Counted from the first letter of the stretch, positions 16,782-26,017 are shown. The stretch: DNA of 64,000 nt from Frigidibacter sp. SD6-1 (GCF_030143255.1 NZ_JARJNR010000006.1:124001-188000), one strand, 5' to 3'. The notes: a model not told the origin generated them from the sequence alone. Numbers and translations are program-made.

Positions 16782-18161
16782 ATGAAACCCATCCAACTCA
16801 TCTCGCCCGTCGACGGTTCGGTCTATGCCGAACGCACGCCGCTGACCCCTGACGCCGCGCTTGTCGCCGTCGCCGCCGCCCGCGCCGCGCAAAAGGGCTG
16901 GGCCGCCCGCCCGCTCGCCGAGCGCATCGCGCTGGTGAACGCCGGTGTCGAGCGTCTGAACGCGATGCAGGCCCCGATCGTCGAGGAGATCGCCTGGCAG
17001 ATGGGCCGCCCGACCCGCTATGGCGGCGAGTTCGGCGGCGTGAACGCCCGCACCGCCTATATGTCGGAGATCGCCGAAAAGACCCTTGCGCCCCTGATGG
17101 TCGAGGATTCGAACGCCTTCCGCCGCTATCTCGCACGCGAACCGGTGGGCGTCGTCTTCATCGTGGCGCCCTGGAACTATCCCTACCTCACCACGATCAA
17201 CACGCTTGTCCCGGCGCTGATCGCGGGCAATACCGTCGTGCTGAAACATGCGTCCCAGACGATGCTCGTCGGCGAACGGCTGGCCGAGGCCTTCCATGCT
17301 GCAGGCATCCCTGAAGACGTCTTCCAGAATGTCGTCCTCGACCATGCCACGACCGAATTGCTGATCAAAGAGCGCTCCTTCGGCTTCGTGAACTTCACCG
17401 GCTCCGTCGGCGGCGGTCAGGCGATGGAACGCGCGGCGGCTGGCACCTTCACGCCCCTTGGCCTCGAACTCGGCGGCAAGGACCCGGGTTACGTGCGCGA
17501 GGACGCGAACGTCGACGCGGCCATCGACACGCTGATGGACGGCGCGATGTACAACGCGGGCCAGTGCTGCTGCGGGATCGAGCGTATCTATGTGCACGAG
17601 CGCCACTATGACCGCTTCGTCGAGGGCGCCGTCGCCTGGGCCAGCGGATTGAAGCTCGGCAACCCATTCGACGCGGCCACCACCATCGGCCCGATGGCCA
17701 ACAAGCGCTTCGCCGCCACCGTCCGCGGCCAGATCGCCGAGGCGGTTGCCGCCGGGGCCAAACCGCTGATCGACCCCAAGCTCTTCCCCGCCGATGATGG
17801 CGGCGCCTATCTGGCCCCGCAGGTCCTCGTGAATGTCGACCATTCGATGCGCGTGATGATGGAGGAAAGCTTCGGCCCTGTCGTCGGCATCATGAAGGTC
17901 TCGGGCGACGAGGAGGCAATCGGGCTGATGAACGACAGCCCCTATGGCCTCACCGCCTCGATCTGGACCGAGGATTACGACAAGGCCGCCGAAATCGGCG
18001 CCCGGATCGAAACCGGCACGATCTTCATGAACCGCGCCGACTATCTCGACCCCGCGCTTTGCTGGACCGGCTGCAAGGACACCGGCCGCGGCGGCTCGCT
18101 GTCCTACCTCGGGTTCCATTCGGTGACCCGCCCGAAATCCTACCATCTGAAGAAGGTCTGA
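16782..18161 (+). CDS. NAD(P)-dependent aldehyde dehydrogenase
   Basis: This 459-residue ALDH-superfamily enzyme has VAPWNYPYL (transition-state asparagine), the VVLKHASQT lysine, the general-base glutamate in LELGGKDP, and the nucleophile in GQCCCGIER, where the second cysteine is expected to be catalytic. The exact aldehyde is unknown. Its place between the ligase and an alcohol dehydrogenase suggests oxidation of a gamma-glutamyl amino aldehyde. AAAGGATG precedes the ATG; an upstream in-frame extension overlapping the ligase is rejected. The next gene starts 4 nt after its stop. Confidence 0.9.
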   Translation: MKPIQLISPVDGSVYAERTPLTPDAALVAVAAARAAQKGWAARPLAERIALVNAGVERLNAMQAPIVEEIAWQMGRPTRYGGEFGGVNARTAYMSEIAEKTLAPLMVEDSNAFRRYLAREPVGVVFIVAPWNYPYLTTINTLVPALIAGNTVVLKHASQTMLVGERLAEAFHAAGIPEDVFQNVVLDHATTELLIKERSFGFVNFTGSVGGGQAMERAAAGTFTPLGLELGGKDPGYVREDANVDAAIDTLMDGAMYNAGQCCCGIERIYVHERHYDRFVEGAVAWASGLKLGNPFDAATTIGPMANKRFAATVRGQIAEAVAAGAKPLIDPKLFPADDGGAYLAPQVLVNVDHSMRVMMEESFGPVVGIMKVSGDEEAIGLMNDSPYGLTASIWTEDYDKAAEIGARIETGTIFMNRADYLDPALCWTGCKDTGRGGSLSYLGFHSVTRPKSYHLKKV

Positions 18162-18165
18162 GGCC

Positions 18166-19338
18166 ATGAGCCACCCCATCTCCCATGCGGTTCCCAAGCG
18201 CAACTGGTCCTATCCGACCGCGATCAAGTTCGGCGTCGGCAGGATTTCTGAACTCGCCGAACACTGCGCATCGGTCGGGCTGAAGAAGCCCCTCCTCGTC
18301 ACCGACAAGGCGCTGGCCTCGCTGCCGATTACCGCAGCGGCGCTGGATGTGCTGGAAGCCGCCGGCCTCGGACGCGCGGTCTTTTCCGAAGTCGACCCGA
18401 ACCCGAACGAGATGAACATGGCCGACGGGATCGCCGTCTACAAGGCGGGCGGCCATGACGGCGTGATCTGCTTTGGCGGCGGCTCGGCACTGGACCTCGG
18501 CAAGATGATCGCGCTGATGGCCGACCAGCCGAAGACCCTCTCGGTCTGGAAGCTCGAGGATATCGATGACTGGTGGACCCGCGCCGACGCCTCGAAGATC
18601 GCCCCGATCATCGCGGTACCGACGACCGCCGGGACAGGTTCCGAAGTCGGTCGCGCGGGCGTGCTGACCAATAGCCAGACCCACAAGAAGAAGATCATCT
18701 TCCATCCCAAACTGATGCCCGCCGTCACCATCTGCGACCCGGCCCTGACCGTCGGCATGCCGAAGTTCATCACCGCGGGCACCGGCATGGACGCGCTCGC
18801 CCATTGCCTCGAGGCCTACTCATCGCCCTTCTACCACCCGATGTCCCAGGGCATCGCGCTTGAAGGCATGCGTCTGGTGTTCGAGAACCTGCCCAAGGCC
18901 TATGCAGACCCCGGCAACCTCGAGGCCCGCGCCCATATGATGTCGGCCGCCGCCATGGGCGCCGTCGCCTTCCAGAAGGGCCTCGGCGCGATCCATTCGC
19001 TCAGCCACCCGATCGGCGCGGTCTATAACACGCATCACGGCACGACGAATGCGGTCGTTATGCCGATGGTTCTCGACTTCAACCGCAAGGCGGTGAAGGA
19101 CAGGCTTGCGGCGGCGGCGGCCTATTGCGGCATCAAGGGCGGCTACAAGGGCTTCTACCAGCGCATCATGGATTTGCGCGCCGAGTTGAACATCCCGGAA
19201 AACCTCACGAAACTCGGCGTGACAAACCCCGACCTCGACATGCTGACCAAGATGGCGCTGGAAGATCCGTCCTGCGGCGGCAACCCGGTCAAGATGACCA
19301 GGCGCAATACCCGCGCCCTCTTCGAGGCCTGCCTCTGA
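18166..19338 (+). CDS. Iron-containing (group III) alcohol dehydrogenase
   Basis: This 390-residue enzyme carries the group III NAD-binding motif GGGSALDLGK, the VPTTAGTGSEV segment and the metal-site sequences TGTGMDALAHCLEAY and HPIGAVYNTHHGTTNAV with their histidines. It reversibly oxidises an alcohol to an aldehyde and so could feed the adjacent aldehyde dehydrogenase. The 4-nt gap shows the two form an operon. Polyamine routes do not need an alcohol dehydrogenase, which favours an amino alcohol substrate. Confidence 0.9.
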   Translation: MSHPISHAVPKRNWSYPTAIKFGVGRISELAEHCASVGLKKPLLVTDKALASLPITAAALDVLEAAGLGRAVFSEVDPNPNEMNMADGIAVYKAGGHDGVICFGGGSALDLGKMIALMADQPKTLSVWKLEDIDDWWTRADASKIAPIIAVPTTAGTGSEVGRAGVLTNSQTHKKKIIFHPKLMPAVTICDPALTVGMPKFITAGTGMDALAHCLEAYSSPFYHPMSQGIALEGMRLVFENLPKAYADPGNLEARAHMMSAAAMGAVAFQKGLGAIHSLSHPIGAVYNTHHGTTNAVVMPMVLDFNRKAVKDRLAAAAAYCGIKGGYKGFYQRIMDLRAELNIPENLTKLGVTNPDLDMLTKMALEDPSCGGNPVKMTRRNTRALFEACL

Positions 19339-19345
19339 CCGAAGC

Positions 19346-19437
19346 GGGGGGCTGCCTGCCCCCCGCACCCCCCGGGGATATTTGGACCAGAATGAAAGAG
19401 ACACATTTTCATTCTGGAAAAAGTATCCCGGGGTGAA
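19346..19437. repeat. CCCCGGGATATTT intergenic repeat with inverted second copy
   Basis: A hairpin GGGGGGCTGCCTGCCCCCC (19346-19364) is followed by CCCCCGGGGATATTTGG, CAGAATGAAA, then TTTCATTCTGG and TATCCCGGGGTG as an inverted copy. Related elements in minus orientation occur at 22237-22311 and 42313-42372. It starts 8 nt after the alcohol dehydrogenase stop. Confidence 0.65.
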
Positions 19438-19486
19438 TTTGGCCGTGAGGCCAAAGAGGGGCAGCGCCCCTCCGCATGGAGGCCGG

Positions 19487-20725
19487 ATGAGCGAGACCAC
19501 CGAAATTGCCGTGATCGGCGCGGGCGTCATCGGCCTTGCCATCGCTCACCGGCTGGCGCTGGCAGGCCGCGAGGTGCTGCTGATCGACCCCAATGATCCG
19601 GGTTCGGGCGCCTCCCATGGCAATGCGGGCACCATCGCCGACTATGCCGTCCAGCCCGTCGGCACGCCCGAGGTCTTGCGTAACCTCCCGTCCCTCCTCT
19701 TCGATCGCAGCTCCCCCCTTGCGATCCGGCGCGCCGCGCTGCCGACACTCGCCCCCTGGCTCCTGCGCTTCGCCCGCCAGTCGCTGCCGAACGCCGCGCG
19801 CCGCAACGCGATGGTGCTGGCGGACCTTCTGGCCGACGCAACGCCACGCTGGCATGCCCTGGCGGCCCAGATCGGCGGCACGGACCTCCTGCAGGACTGC
19901 GGCTGCCTTTACTGGTATCAGACCGATGCCGCCTACCGGGCGGCCAAGGCGGACATCTCCTTTCGCCAGAGCGTCGGCGTCTCGGTCGAGCTGATCGGCG
20001 CGGCAGCACTGCAATCCCTCGAACCCGCCCTGCCTGTGACGGGCGGCGGCGCGGCCTTCTTCCCGAACGCCCGTTTCATGACCGACCCCGGCCAGATGGT
20101 CACCCGTCTCGCCCGCGCCACCGAGGCGGCTGGCGCCAGCTTCCGCCGCGCCAGGGTCGCCAGCCTGATCATTCAAGGCACCTCGATGCGCCTGCAGGGC
20201 GATAGGCTCGACCTTCTGGCCCGCCATGTCATCCTCGCCGCCGGTGCCCATTCCCGCGCCCTCGCCGTTCAGGCCGGCGACCGCGTGCCGCTCGACACCG
20301 AACGCGGCTATCACCTCGAATGGGACATGGCGACGCCGCGTCTGACCCGCCCGACCTGCCCGACCGCGCGCGGCTTCTACCTTTGCCCGATGCAGGGGCG
20401 GCTGCGCGTGGCCGGAACCGTCGAACTCGGCGGCCTGACCGCGCCGCCCTCGCCCCACCGGCTCGCAAGGCTGGAGGAGGGCGCCCGCGCGATCTTCCCC
20501 GACCTGCCCGAGCCGTCGCGCAGCTGGATGGGCTTGCGCCCCTCGATACCCGACTCGCTGCCGGTTGTCGGCCCGGGCCGTCTGGGCAACCGGATGATCC
20601 ATGCCTACGGCCATGGCCATATCGGCCTGACCCTCGCGCCCATCACCGCCGAACTGGTCGCGCGCTGCCTCATCGCCAACGCGGGCGACCCGCGCCTCTC
20701 CAGCCTCTCGCCCGCCCGGTTCTGA
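19487..20725 (+). CDS. FAD-dependent amino-acid oxidoreductase (DadA/glycine-oxidase-like)
   Basis: This 412-residue DAO-family flavoprotein has an N-terminal dinucleotide motif AVIGAGVIGLAIAH (about 7-20), then LIDPNDPGSGASHGNAG, and a C-terminal FAD contact region GLRPSIPDSLPVVGP with HAYGHGHIGLT. The length matches D-amino-acid dehydrogenase DadA. It would oxidise an amino acid or secondary amine to an imino product. As the last gene of the cluster it may process the acid released by the upstream steps. The chosen ATG lies after the repeat; an earlier in-frame start at 19382 lies inside the repeat and is rejected. Confidence 0.85.
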   Translation: MSETTEIAVIGAGVIGLAIAHRLALAGREVLLIDPNDPGSGASHGNAGTIADYAVQPVGTPEVLRNLPSLLFDRSSPLAIRRAALPTLAPWLLRFARQSLPNAARRNAMVLADLLADATPRWHALAAQIGGTDLLQDCGCLYWYQTDAAYRAAKADISFRQSVGVSVELIGAAALQSLEPALPVTGGGAAFFPNARFMTDPGQMVTRLARATEAAGASFRRARVASLIIQGTSMRLQGDRLDLLARHVILAAGAHSRALAVQAGDRVPLDTERGYHLEWDMATPRLTRPTCPTARGFYLCPMQGRLRVAGTVELGGLTAPPSPHRLARLEEGARAIFPDLPEPSRSWMGLRPSIPDSLPVVGPGRLGNRMIHAYGHGHIGLTLAPITAELVARCLIANAGDPRLSSLSPARF

Positions 20726-20870
20726 AGCCGCGCAGGTCGCTTCCCGGCCGCGCGGACTGTCCCTTTCCGGCAAACAATCGCCCGGCCGGCCGCCGGTTCC
20801 TCGCCTCGACCGTTGACACCCGCCCGCCCGGAGCGGCATGTCGGACGCATTGATTTGAAGAGGTTCGCTG

Positions 20871-22175
20871 ATGAAGATCGCAATGATCGGCACTGGATAT
20901 GTCGGACTGGTGTCCGGGGTCTGCTTTTCCGACTTCGGGCACGAGGTCATTTGCGTCGACAAGGACCCCCGCAAGGTCGAGATGCTGAGGGCGGGCCAGG
21001 TCCCGATCTACGAGCCGGGGCTTGAAGCCCTGATGGCCAAGAACGTCGCCGCCGGTCGCCTGACCTTCACCGGCGATCTCGCCGCCGCCGTCGATGGCGC
21101 CGACGCGGTCTTCATCGCTGTCGGAACGCCCACCCGCCGCGGCGACGGCCATGCCGACCTGACCTATGTCTTCGCCGCCGCCGAGGAGATTGGCCGCGCC
21201 CTGACCGGCCCTGCCGTCGTGGTCACCAAATCGACCGTGCCGGTCGGCACCAACAGCAAGGTGGCCGAAGTGATCCGCAAGGCCGCACCGGATGCGGATT
21301 TCGACGTGGCCTCGAACCCGGAATTCCTGCGCGAGGGCGCGGCGATCGACGATTTCATGCGCCCCGACCGCGTCGTCGTGGGCGTCACCTCGGACCGGGC
21401 GAAACAGGTGATGGGCGAGATCTACCGCCCGCTTTTCCTGCGCGACTTCCCGATCCTCTACACCGACCTCGAAACCGCCGAGATGATCAAATATGCGGCG
21501 AACGCCTTCCTCGCCACCAAGATCACCTTCATCAACGAGATCGCGACCTTGTGCGAAAAGGTCGGCGCCGACGTGAAGCAGGTCTCGAAAGGCATCGGCC
21601 TAGACGGCCGCATCGGCAACAAGTTCCTGCATGCGGGCCCGGGCTACGGCGGCTCCTGCTTCCCAAAGGACACCCAGGCACTGGCCCGCACCGCACAGGA
21701 ATATGCCGCTCCCATGCAGATCGTCGAGACGGTCATCAAGGTGAACGAGGAGATCAAGCGCCGCATGGTGACGAAGATCCTCGACCTCTGCGATGGCTCG
21801 GTGAACGGCAAGACGGTCGCGATCCTCGGCGTGACCTTCAAGCCCAACACCGACGACATGCGCGACGCCCCCTCGCTGACCATCGTCCCGGCCCTCGTCG
21901 GCGGCGGCGCAAAGGTCCGCGCCGTCGATCCGCAAGGCCAGCGCGAAGGCCGCCACCTCCTGCCCGGCGTCGACTGGATGGAGGATGCCTACCAGGCAGC
22001 CAGGGGCGCCGACATCGTGGTGATCTTGACCGAATGGAACGAATTCCGCGCCCTCGACCTCAGGCGGCTCGCCAAGAACATGGCCCATGCCCGCATGGCC
22101 GACCTCAGGAATGTCTATTCGCCCTCGGATGCCCGGACAGCGGGCTTCAAGGCCTATGCGGGCGTCGGGCGCTGA
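20871..22175 (+). CDS. ugd: UDP-glucose 6-dehydrogenase
   Basis: This 434-residue enzyme oxidises UDP-glucose to UDP-glucuronate with two NAD, supplying exopolysaccharide and lipid A modification. It shows the N-terminal Rossmann motif MIGTGYVGLVSGV, the central YAANAFLATKITFINE helix, and the catalytic cysteine in GPGYGGSCFPKDT. Length and motifs fit the bacterial ~435-residue class. A TTGACA hexamer at 20813-20818 may be its -35 element. It is apparently monocistronic, bounded by a repeat. Confidence 0.93.
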   Translation: MKIAMIGTGYVGLVSGVCFSDFGHEVICVDKDPRKVEMLRAGQVPIYEPGLEALMAKNVAAGRLTFTGDLAAAVDGADAVFIAVGTPTRRGDGHADLTYVFAAAEEIGRALTGPAVVVTKSTVPVGTNSKVAEVIRKAAPDADFDVASNPEFLREGAAIDDFMRPDRVVVGVTSDRAKQVMGEIYRPLFLRDFPILYTDLETAEMIKYAANAFLATKITFINEIATLCEKVGADVKQVSKGIGLDGRIGNKFLHAGPGYGGSCFPKDTQALARTAQEYAAPMQIVETVIKVNEEIKRRMVTKILDLCDGSVNGKTVAILGVTFKPNTDDMRDAPSLTIVPALVGGGAKVRAVDPQGQREGRHLLPGVDWMEDAYQAARGADIVVILTEWNEFRALDLRRLAKNMAHARMADLRNVYSPSDARTAGFKAYAGVGR

Positions 22176-22236
22176 CGGGCGGGGCACGCCGCACGTCACC
22201 CCTTCGGTGCGGGCGCGGACAGGACCGGAGCTTTTC

Positions 22237-22311
22237 CCACTTTCTGTCCGAAAATACTCCGGGAGGGTCCGGGAGGGCGGAGCCCTCCCGGCGGATCGGC
22301 CCGCCGCAGGC
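22237..22311. repeat. CCCCGGGATATTT-family element, minus orientation
   Basis: Read on the minus strand, a hairpin CGGGAGGGCTCCGCCCTCCCG is followed by CCCTCCCGGAGTATTTTCGG. It lies 12 nt beyond the stop of the PNPOx-like gene and between convergent genes. It matches the layout of the copies at 19346 and 42313. Confidence 0.5.
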
Positions 22312-22322
22312 GGGACGAAATC

Positions 22323-22973
22323 TCAGGCCGAAAACTTGCGCCGCGCGGCCGAAAGACTCGCGGGTTCGGGCCCCGACGCCGGCGTGAACCCGTCCGGCAC
22401 GCCGCGGCCGATGGCCACGCCGATCGGCAGGACCCCGCTCCAGACATCCAGCGCCTGATCCTCCGGCTCGTCGACCGGCGGACCGGACCGCACCTTGACC
22501 GTCATCGCCTCGATCTCGATCGCCAGAACCCCGGTCGCCTTCTCCTCCTGCGCGGTCGAGGCGCGAACCTCGCCGCTCCGCCCCGGCATCAGATGGTCGG
22601 TAATAAGCCAAAGTGCCCTGTCGAACTCCGCCCGGTCCGTCACCGCCCGCGCCGTGCCATGCACCACGCAGGACCGGTAATTGACCGAGGAATTGAACCC
22701 CGATTTCGCCACCACCAGACCGTCGACATGGGTCACCGTCAGGCAGACCGGCAGGCCCGCCGTCTTCGCGATTGCCCGCGTCTTGCGCGCGCCGTGGATA
22801 TAGATCCGGTTGCCATCGCGGGCATAGGCCATGGGGATCACCATCGGCCGGCCCTCGGCCACGAAGCCCACATGCGCGACCAGCCCCTGATCGAGGATCG
22901 CCTGCGCAACCGCCTCGTCCTCGACCTTGCGCTTCACATAGCGGATTTTCGCATAGTCCTGCGGATCGCCCAT
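22323..22973 (-). CDS. Pyridoxamine 5'-phosphate oxidase family protein
   Basis: This 216-residue split-barrel flavin-binding protein has text such as VAHVGFVAEGRPMVIPMAYARDG, IYIHGARKTR and VVHGTARAV, typical of the PNPOx-like/FMN-binding group. It is divergent from a MocR-type regulator gene, and such regulators use pyridoxal phosphate as a sensor. It may thus act on a B6 vitamer, or be a heme- or F420-like reductase of the same fold. The ATG at 22973 has an AAGGAG site at 6 nt. The GTG one codon upstream would be too close to it. Confidence 0.8.
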   Translation of the reverse strand: MGDPQDYAKIRYVKRKVEDEAVAQAILDQGLVAHVGFVAEGRPMVIPMAYARDGNRIYIHGARKTRAIAKTAGLPVCLTVTHVDGLVVAKSGFNSSVNYRSCVVHGTARAVTDRAEFDRALWLITDHLMPGRSGEVRASTAQEEKATGVLAIEIEAMTVKVRSGPPVDEPEDQALDVWSGVLPIGVAIGRGVPDGFTPASGPEPASLSAARRKFSA

Positions 22974-23014
22974 CACCTTCTCCTTCGCTTTCCGCCGGTT
23001 CTAGGCAATCATAT

Positions 23015-23043
23015 GGCTCCCTGAAAGCTCCAGTTCGTATACT
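23015..23043 (+). promoter_or_regulatory. Leaderless promoter of the MocR-type regulator gene
   Basis: TATACT at 23038-23043 is a good -10 element ending 4 nt before the ATG at 23048, so the message would start at or next to the start codon. No clear -35 is present. The 74-bp divergent region also holds the repeated GGCTCC/AGCTCC word, a possible regulator site. Confidence 0.5.
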
Positions 23044-23047
23044 CTTG

Positions 23048-24454
23048 ATGGAACCACTTTTTCTCTGCCCACTCCCGCCGCTTGATCGAAACGCGGATCA
23101 GACGCTCGCCGTCCAGCTCTATCGCGCCCTTCTGGCCGCGATCCGCGCAGGCGATCTTCCCGGCCGCCTCCCCTCGTCTCGCGCCGCCGCAAAGGTGCTC
23201 GGTGTCGCCCGCAACACGGTCAACGCCGCCTATGACCTGCTTGCAGCGGAAGGCGCGATTGCGATCCGCCGGGGCGCGGCGCCGACGATCCTGAGCCCCG
23301 CCGCCCCGCGACCCACCCCGGCGGCACGAAACGACCTGCCGCGCCTGTCCGGACGCGGCCGGGCGATCGCCTCTCTGGGAGAGGATCGCGACCGGCCGGG
23401 CCCGATGGCGCCGGGACAGCCCGACCCCGATCTCTTCCCGCGCGACCTCTGGGCGCGCCTTCTGCGCCGGGCCGCGCGGCTCACGTCGGGCGCAGCATTG
23501 GGATATCGTCACTATGCAGGCCTTCCCGCGCTGCGAGAGACGCTTGCCCGGCGTCTCGCGGCAGACCGCGGCATGGTGGTGACGGCGGATCAGATCCTCA
23601 TTACCCCCGGCGCGCAGGCCTCGCTCACCCTTCTGGCGATGACACTCGGCGACCCGGGCGAGACCGCGCTGATCGAGGATCCCGGATATTCCGGCGCGAA
23701 GGCGGCCTTCCGCACGGCTGGCCTCGCTCTCCACCCCCTGCCGGTCGATACTGACGGCGCCGATTGCGGACAGGCGCCCGCCGCCCGTCTCATCTATCTG
23801 ACGCCCGCGAACCAGTATCCGCTCGGCACCCGCCTCTCACTCGCCCGCCGTGCGGCCGTCCTTGCCCATGCGCGCCGCCACGACGCCGTGATCATCGAGG
23901 ATGATTATGACAGCGAGTTCCTCTGGCACGGCCGCCCGATCGCCGCCTTCCAGCCTGAGGCGCCCGAGCGGATCGTCACCATCGGCACGGCCGCCAAGGC
24001 GCTCGCCCCGGGGCTGCGGCTCGGCTGGATCGTTGCGCCGCCCGGCCTTGCCCCGGCGCTCGCCGCCGCCCAGCGCACCTTGGGTCTTGCGGCAAACGTG
24101 CATGCGCAGTCGGCGCTGGCCGCCCTGATCGAGGACGGGCGCTACCGCGCGCATCTGTCGCGGATCGCCGCAACCTATGGCGAGCGCGGGCGGGCTTTCG
24201 CCCGCGCGCTCCGCGCGATCCCCGGGGTCGAGGTCGCCGAGCCGTCAGGTGGCGTGCAACTCGCCATCCGCCTGACGCCCGGGACCGAGGCAAGGGCCCA
24301 TACCGCCCTCATCAAGGCAGGCTTCGCACCCGCAGCCCTTTCGACCTTCTGCATTGGCTCAGGACAGGAGGGCCTTGTCGCAGGCTTTGGCGACGCCACG
24401 CCGGAGCGGATCGCGGATTTCTCAGCGGTTCTGGCGCGTGCGCTCAGCTGCTGA
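23048..24454 (+). CDS. MocR-family (GntR HTH plus aminotransferase) transcriptional regulator
   Basis: This 468-residue fusion has an N-terminal winged helix of the GntR type (about 12-80, with LPSSRAAAKVLGVARNTVNAAYDLLAAEG) and a class I aminotransferase domain (about 115-468). The pyridoxal-phosphate lysine lies in TIGTAAKALAPGLRLGW, and the ligands DDYDSEF and LTPANQYPLGT are intact. Such proteins (PdxR, GabR) sense pyridoxal phosphate. The likely target is the divergent PNPOx-like gene. Its 3' end overlaps the convergent matB by 11 bp. Confidence 0.88.
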   Translation: MEPLFLCPLPPLDRNADQTLAVQLYRALLAAIRAGDLPGRLPSSRAAAKVLGVARNTVNAAYDLLAAEGAIAIRRGAAPTILSPAAPRPTPAARNDLPRLSGRGRAIASLGEDRDRPGPMAPGQPDPDLFPRDLWARLLRRAARLTSGAALGYRHYAGLPALRETLARRLAADRGMVVTADQILITPGAQASLTLLAMTLGDPGETALIEDPGYSGAKAAFRTAGLALHPLPVDTDGADCGQAPAARLIYLTPANQYPLGTRLSLARRAAVLAHARRHDAVIIEDDYDSEFLWHGRPIAAFQPEAPERIVTIGTAAKALAPGLRLGWIVAPPGLAPALAAAQRTLGLAANVHAQSALAALIEDGRYRAHLSRIAATYGERGRAFARALRAIPGVEVAEPSGGVQLAIRLTPGTEARAHTALIKAGFAPAALSTFCIGSGQEGLVAGFGDATPERIADFSAVLARALSC

Positions 24455-25955
24455 ACAGGTCTTTCAACTCGGCCCGCAGCAGCGCCTTCTGCACCTTCCC
24501 CATCGTATTGCGCGGCAGGTCCGCGCGCATCTCGATATGCTTGGGCTGCTTGAACTTCGCCAACTGTCCCTGAAGCGCTCTGCGGATCGCCTCGGCCGTC
24601 GTACCTTCCCGCGCCTCGCCAACCACGACCGCCACCACCGCCTCGCCGAAATCGGGGTGCGGCACGCCGATGACGGCGCTCTCCACGACCCCCGGCAGCG
24701 CGTCGATCAGTTCCTCGACTTCCTTCGGATAGACATTGAAGCCGCCCGATATCACCAGATCCTTCGCCCGACCGACGATGGTGAGATAGCCATCCGCGCT
24801 CATCGTGCCGAGATCGCCGGTGATGAAGAACCCGTCGTCGCGCAATTCCTCGCGGGTCTTTTCCGGCATCCGCCAATAGCCCTGAAAGACATTCGGGCCC
24901 CTCACCTCGATCACGCCAACCTCGCCGCGCGGCAGCTCCCTGCCTGATGTGTCACAGACCTTGACCTCAACTCCGGGCAGCGCCGTCCCCACCGTTCCCG
25001 CACGGCGGTCGCCCTCATAGGGGTTGGAGGTATTCATGTTGGTCTCGGTCATCCCGTAGCGTTCCAGAACCCGGTGCCCGGTCCGCGCCTCCCACTCCCG
25101 GTGCGTCTCGGCAAGAAGCGGCGCGGAGCCCGAGACGAAGAGGCGCATATGCGCGGTGAGCGCCCGGTCGAGGCGCGGATCGGCCAGAAGGCGGGTGTAG
25201 AAGGTCGGCACGCCCATCATAGCTGTGGCCTTCGGCAGGAGGCGGATCACCTCGTCCGCATCGAACTTCGGCAGGAAGATCATCGGCGCCCCGGCGATGA
25301 GGGCCACGTTCGTGGCCACGAAGAGCCCGTGCGTATGGAAGATCGGCAAGGCATGCAGCAGGACGTCCGCGCGCGTGAAGCGCCATTCCCGCGCCAGCAC
25401 TTCGGCATTGGACAGAAGGTTGCCGTGGCTGAGCATGGCGCCCTTGGACCGGCCGGTTGTGCCGGAGGTGTAGAGAAAGGCCGCGAGGTCCCCCTCGGCG
25501 CGCGGTTCGGTCGCGAACCGATCCGACTGCGCTGCGGCAAGCGCTCCGAACGCGCCGCCGTCGTCGGTGCCGAGCGACATGAGCGACACGCCTGCTGCAG
25601 AAGCAACGTCCGCCAGCGCGCCGATGCGCCCCGGATCGGCGAGCAAGAGCCGCGCCTCGGCATCGGTGATGAAATAGGACAGTTCGGCAGGCGTATAGGC
25701 TGTGTTGAGCGGCAGGAAGATCACACCGGCCTGAATGGCGCCCGCAATCACCGCAAGCATCTCGACGCTCTTGTCCAGTTGCAGCGCCACCCGGTCGCCG
25801 GGGCGAAGGCCCGCCGCGCGCAGGGCGTGGGCCATCCGCGCGGCATGCGCCAGAAAGGCGGCATGGCTGATCTCGCGCCCGTCCGGCAGGATCAGGAACG
25901 GGGTCGCCTGCCCTTCATGCGGGGCGAAGAGCGCATCGTAAAGGTGATTGGACAT
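24444..25955 (-). CDS. matB: Malonyl-CoA synthetase (AMP-forming)
   Basis: This 503-residue acyl-adenylate enzyme activates malonate to malonyl-CoA. It has the P-loop FLYTSGTTGRSKGA (about 160-173), YGMTETNMNTSNPY, the ITGDLGTMSADGYL hinge region, and the catalytic lysine in PRNTMGKVQK near the C terminus. The MTETNMNTSNP signature and N-terminal LYDALF text match MatB of alphaproteobacteria rather than acetyl-CoA synthetase. It stands alone, without a malonyl-CoA decarboxylase. An AAGGGAG site precedes the ATG. Confidence 0.9.
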   Translation of the reverse strand: MSNHLYDALFAPHEGQATPFLILPDGREISHAAFLAHAARMAHALRAAGLRPGDRVALQLDKSVEMLAVIAGAIQAGVIFLPLNTAYTPAELSYFITDAEARLLLADPGRIGALADVASAAGVSLMSLGTDDGGAFGALAAAQSDRFATEPRAEGDLAAFLYTSGTTGRSKGAMLSHGNLLSNAEVLAREWRFTRADVLLHALPIFHTHGLFVATNVALIAGAPMIFLPKFDADEVIRLLPKATAMMGVPTFYTRLLADPRLDRALTAHMRLFVSGSAPLLAETHREWEARTGHRVLERYGMTETNMNTSNPYEGDRRAGTVGTALPGVEVKVCDTSGRELPRGEVGVIEVRGPNVFQGYWRMPEKTREELRDDGFFITGDLGTMSADGYLTIVGRAKDLVISGGFNVYPKEVEELIDALPGVVESAVIGVPHPDFGEAVVAVVVGEAREGTTAEAIRRALQGQLAKFKQPKHIEMRADLPRNTMGKVQKALLRAELKDLFSS

Positions 25956-26017
25956 GAAAGCTCCCTTAGGCCCCGCCCAGAGATAACGGGCGAACCTCCG
26001 GGCAGTAAAGAGCGGCG

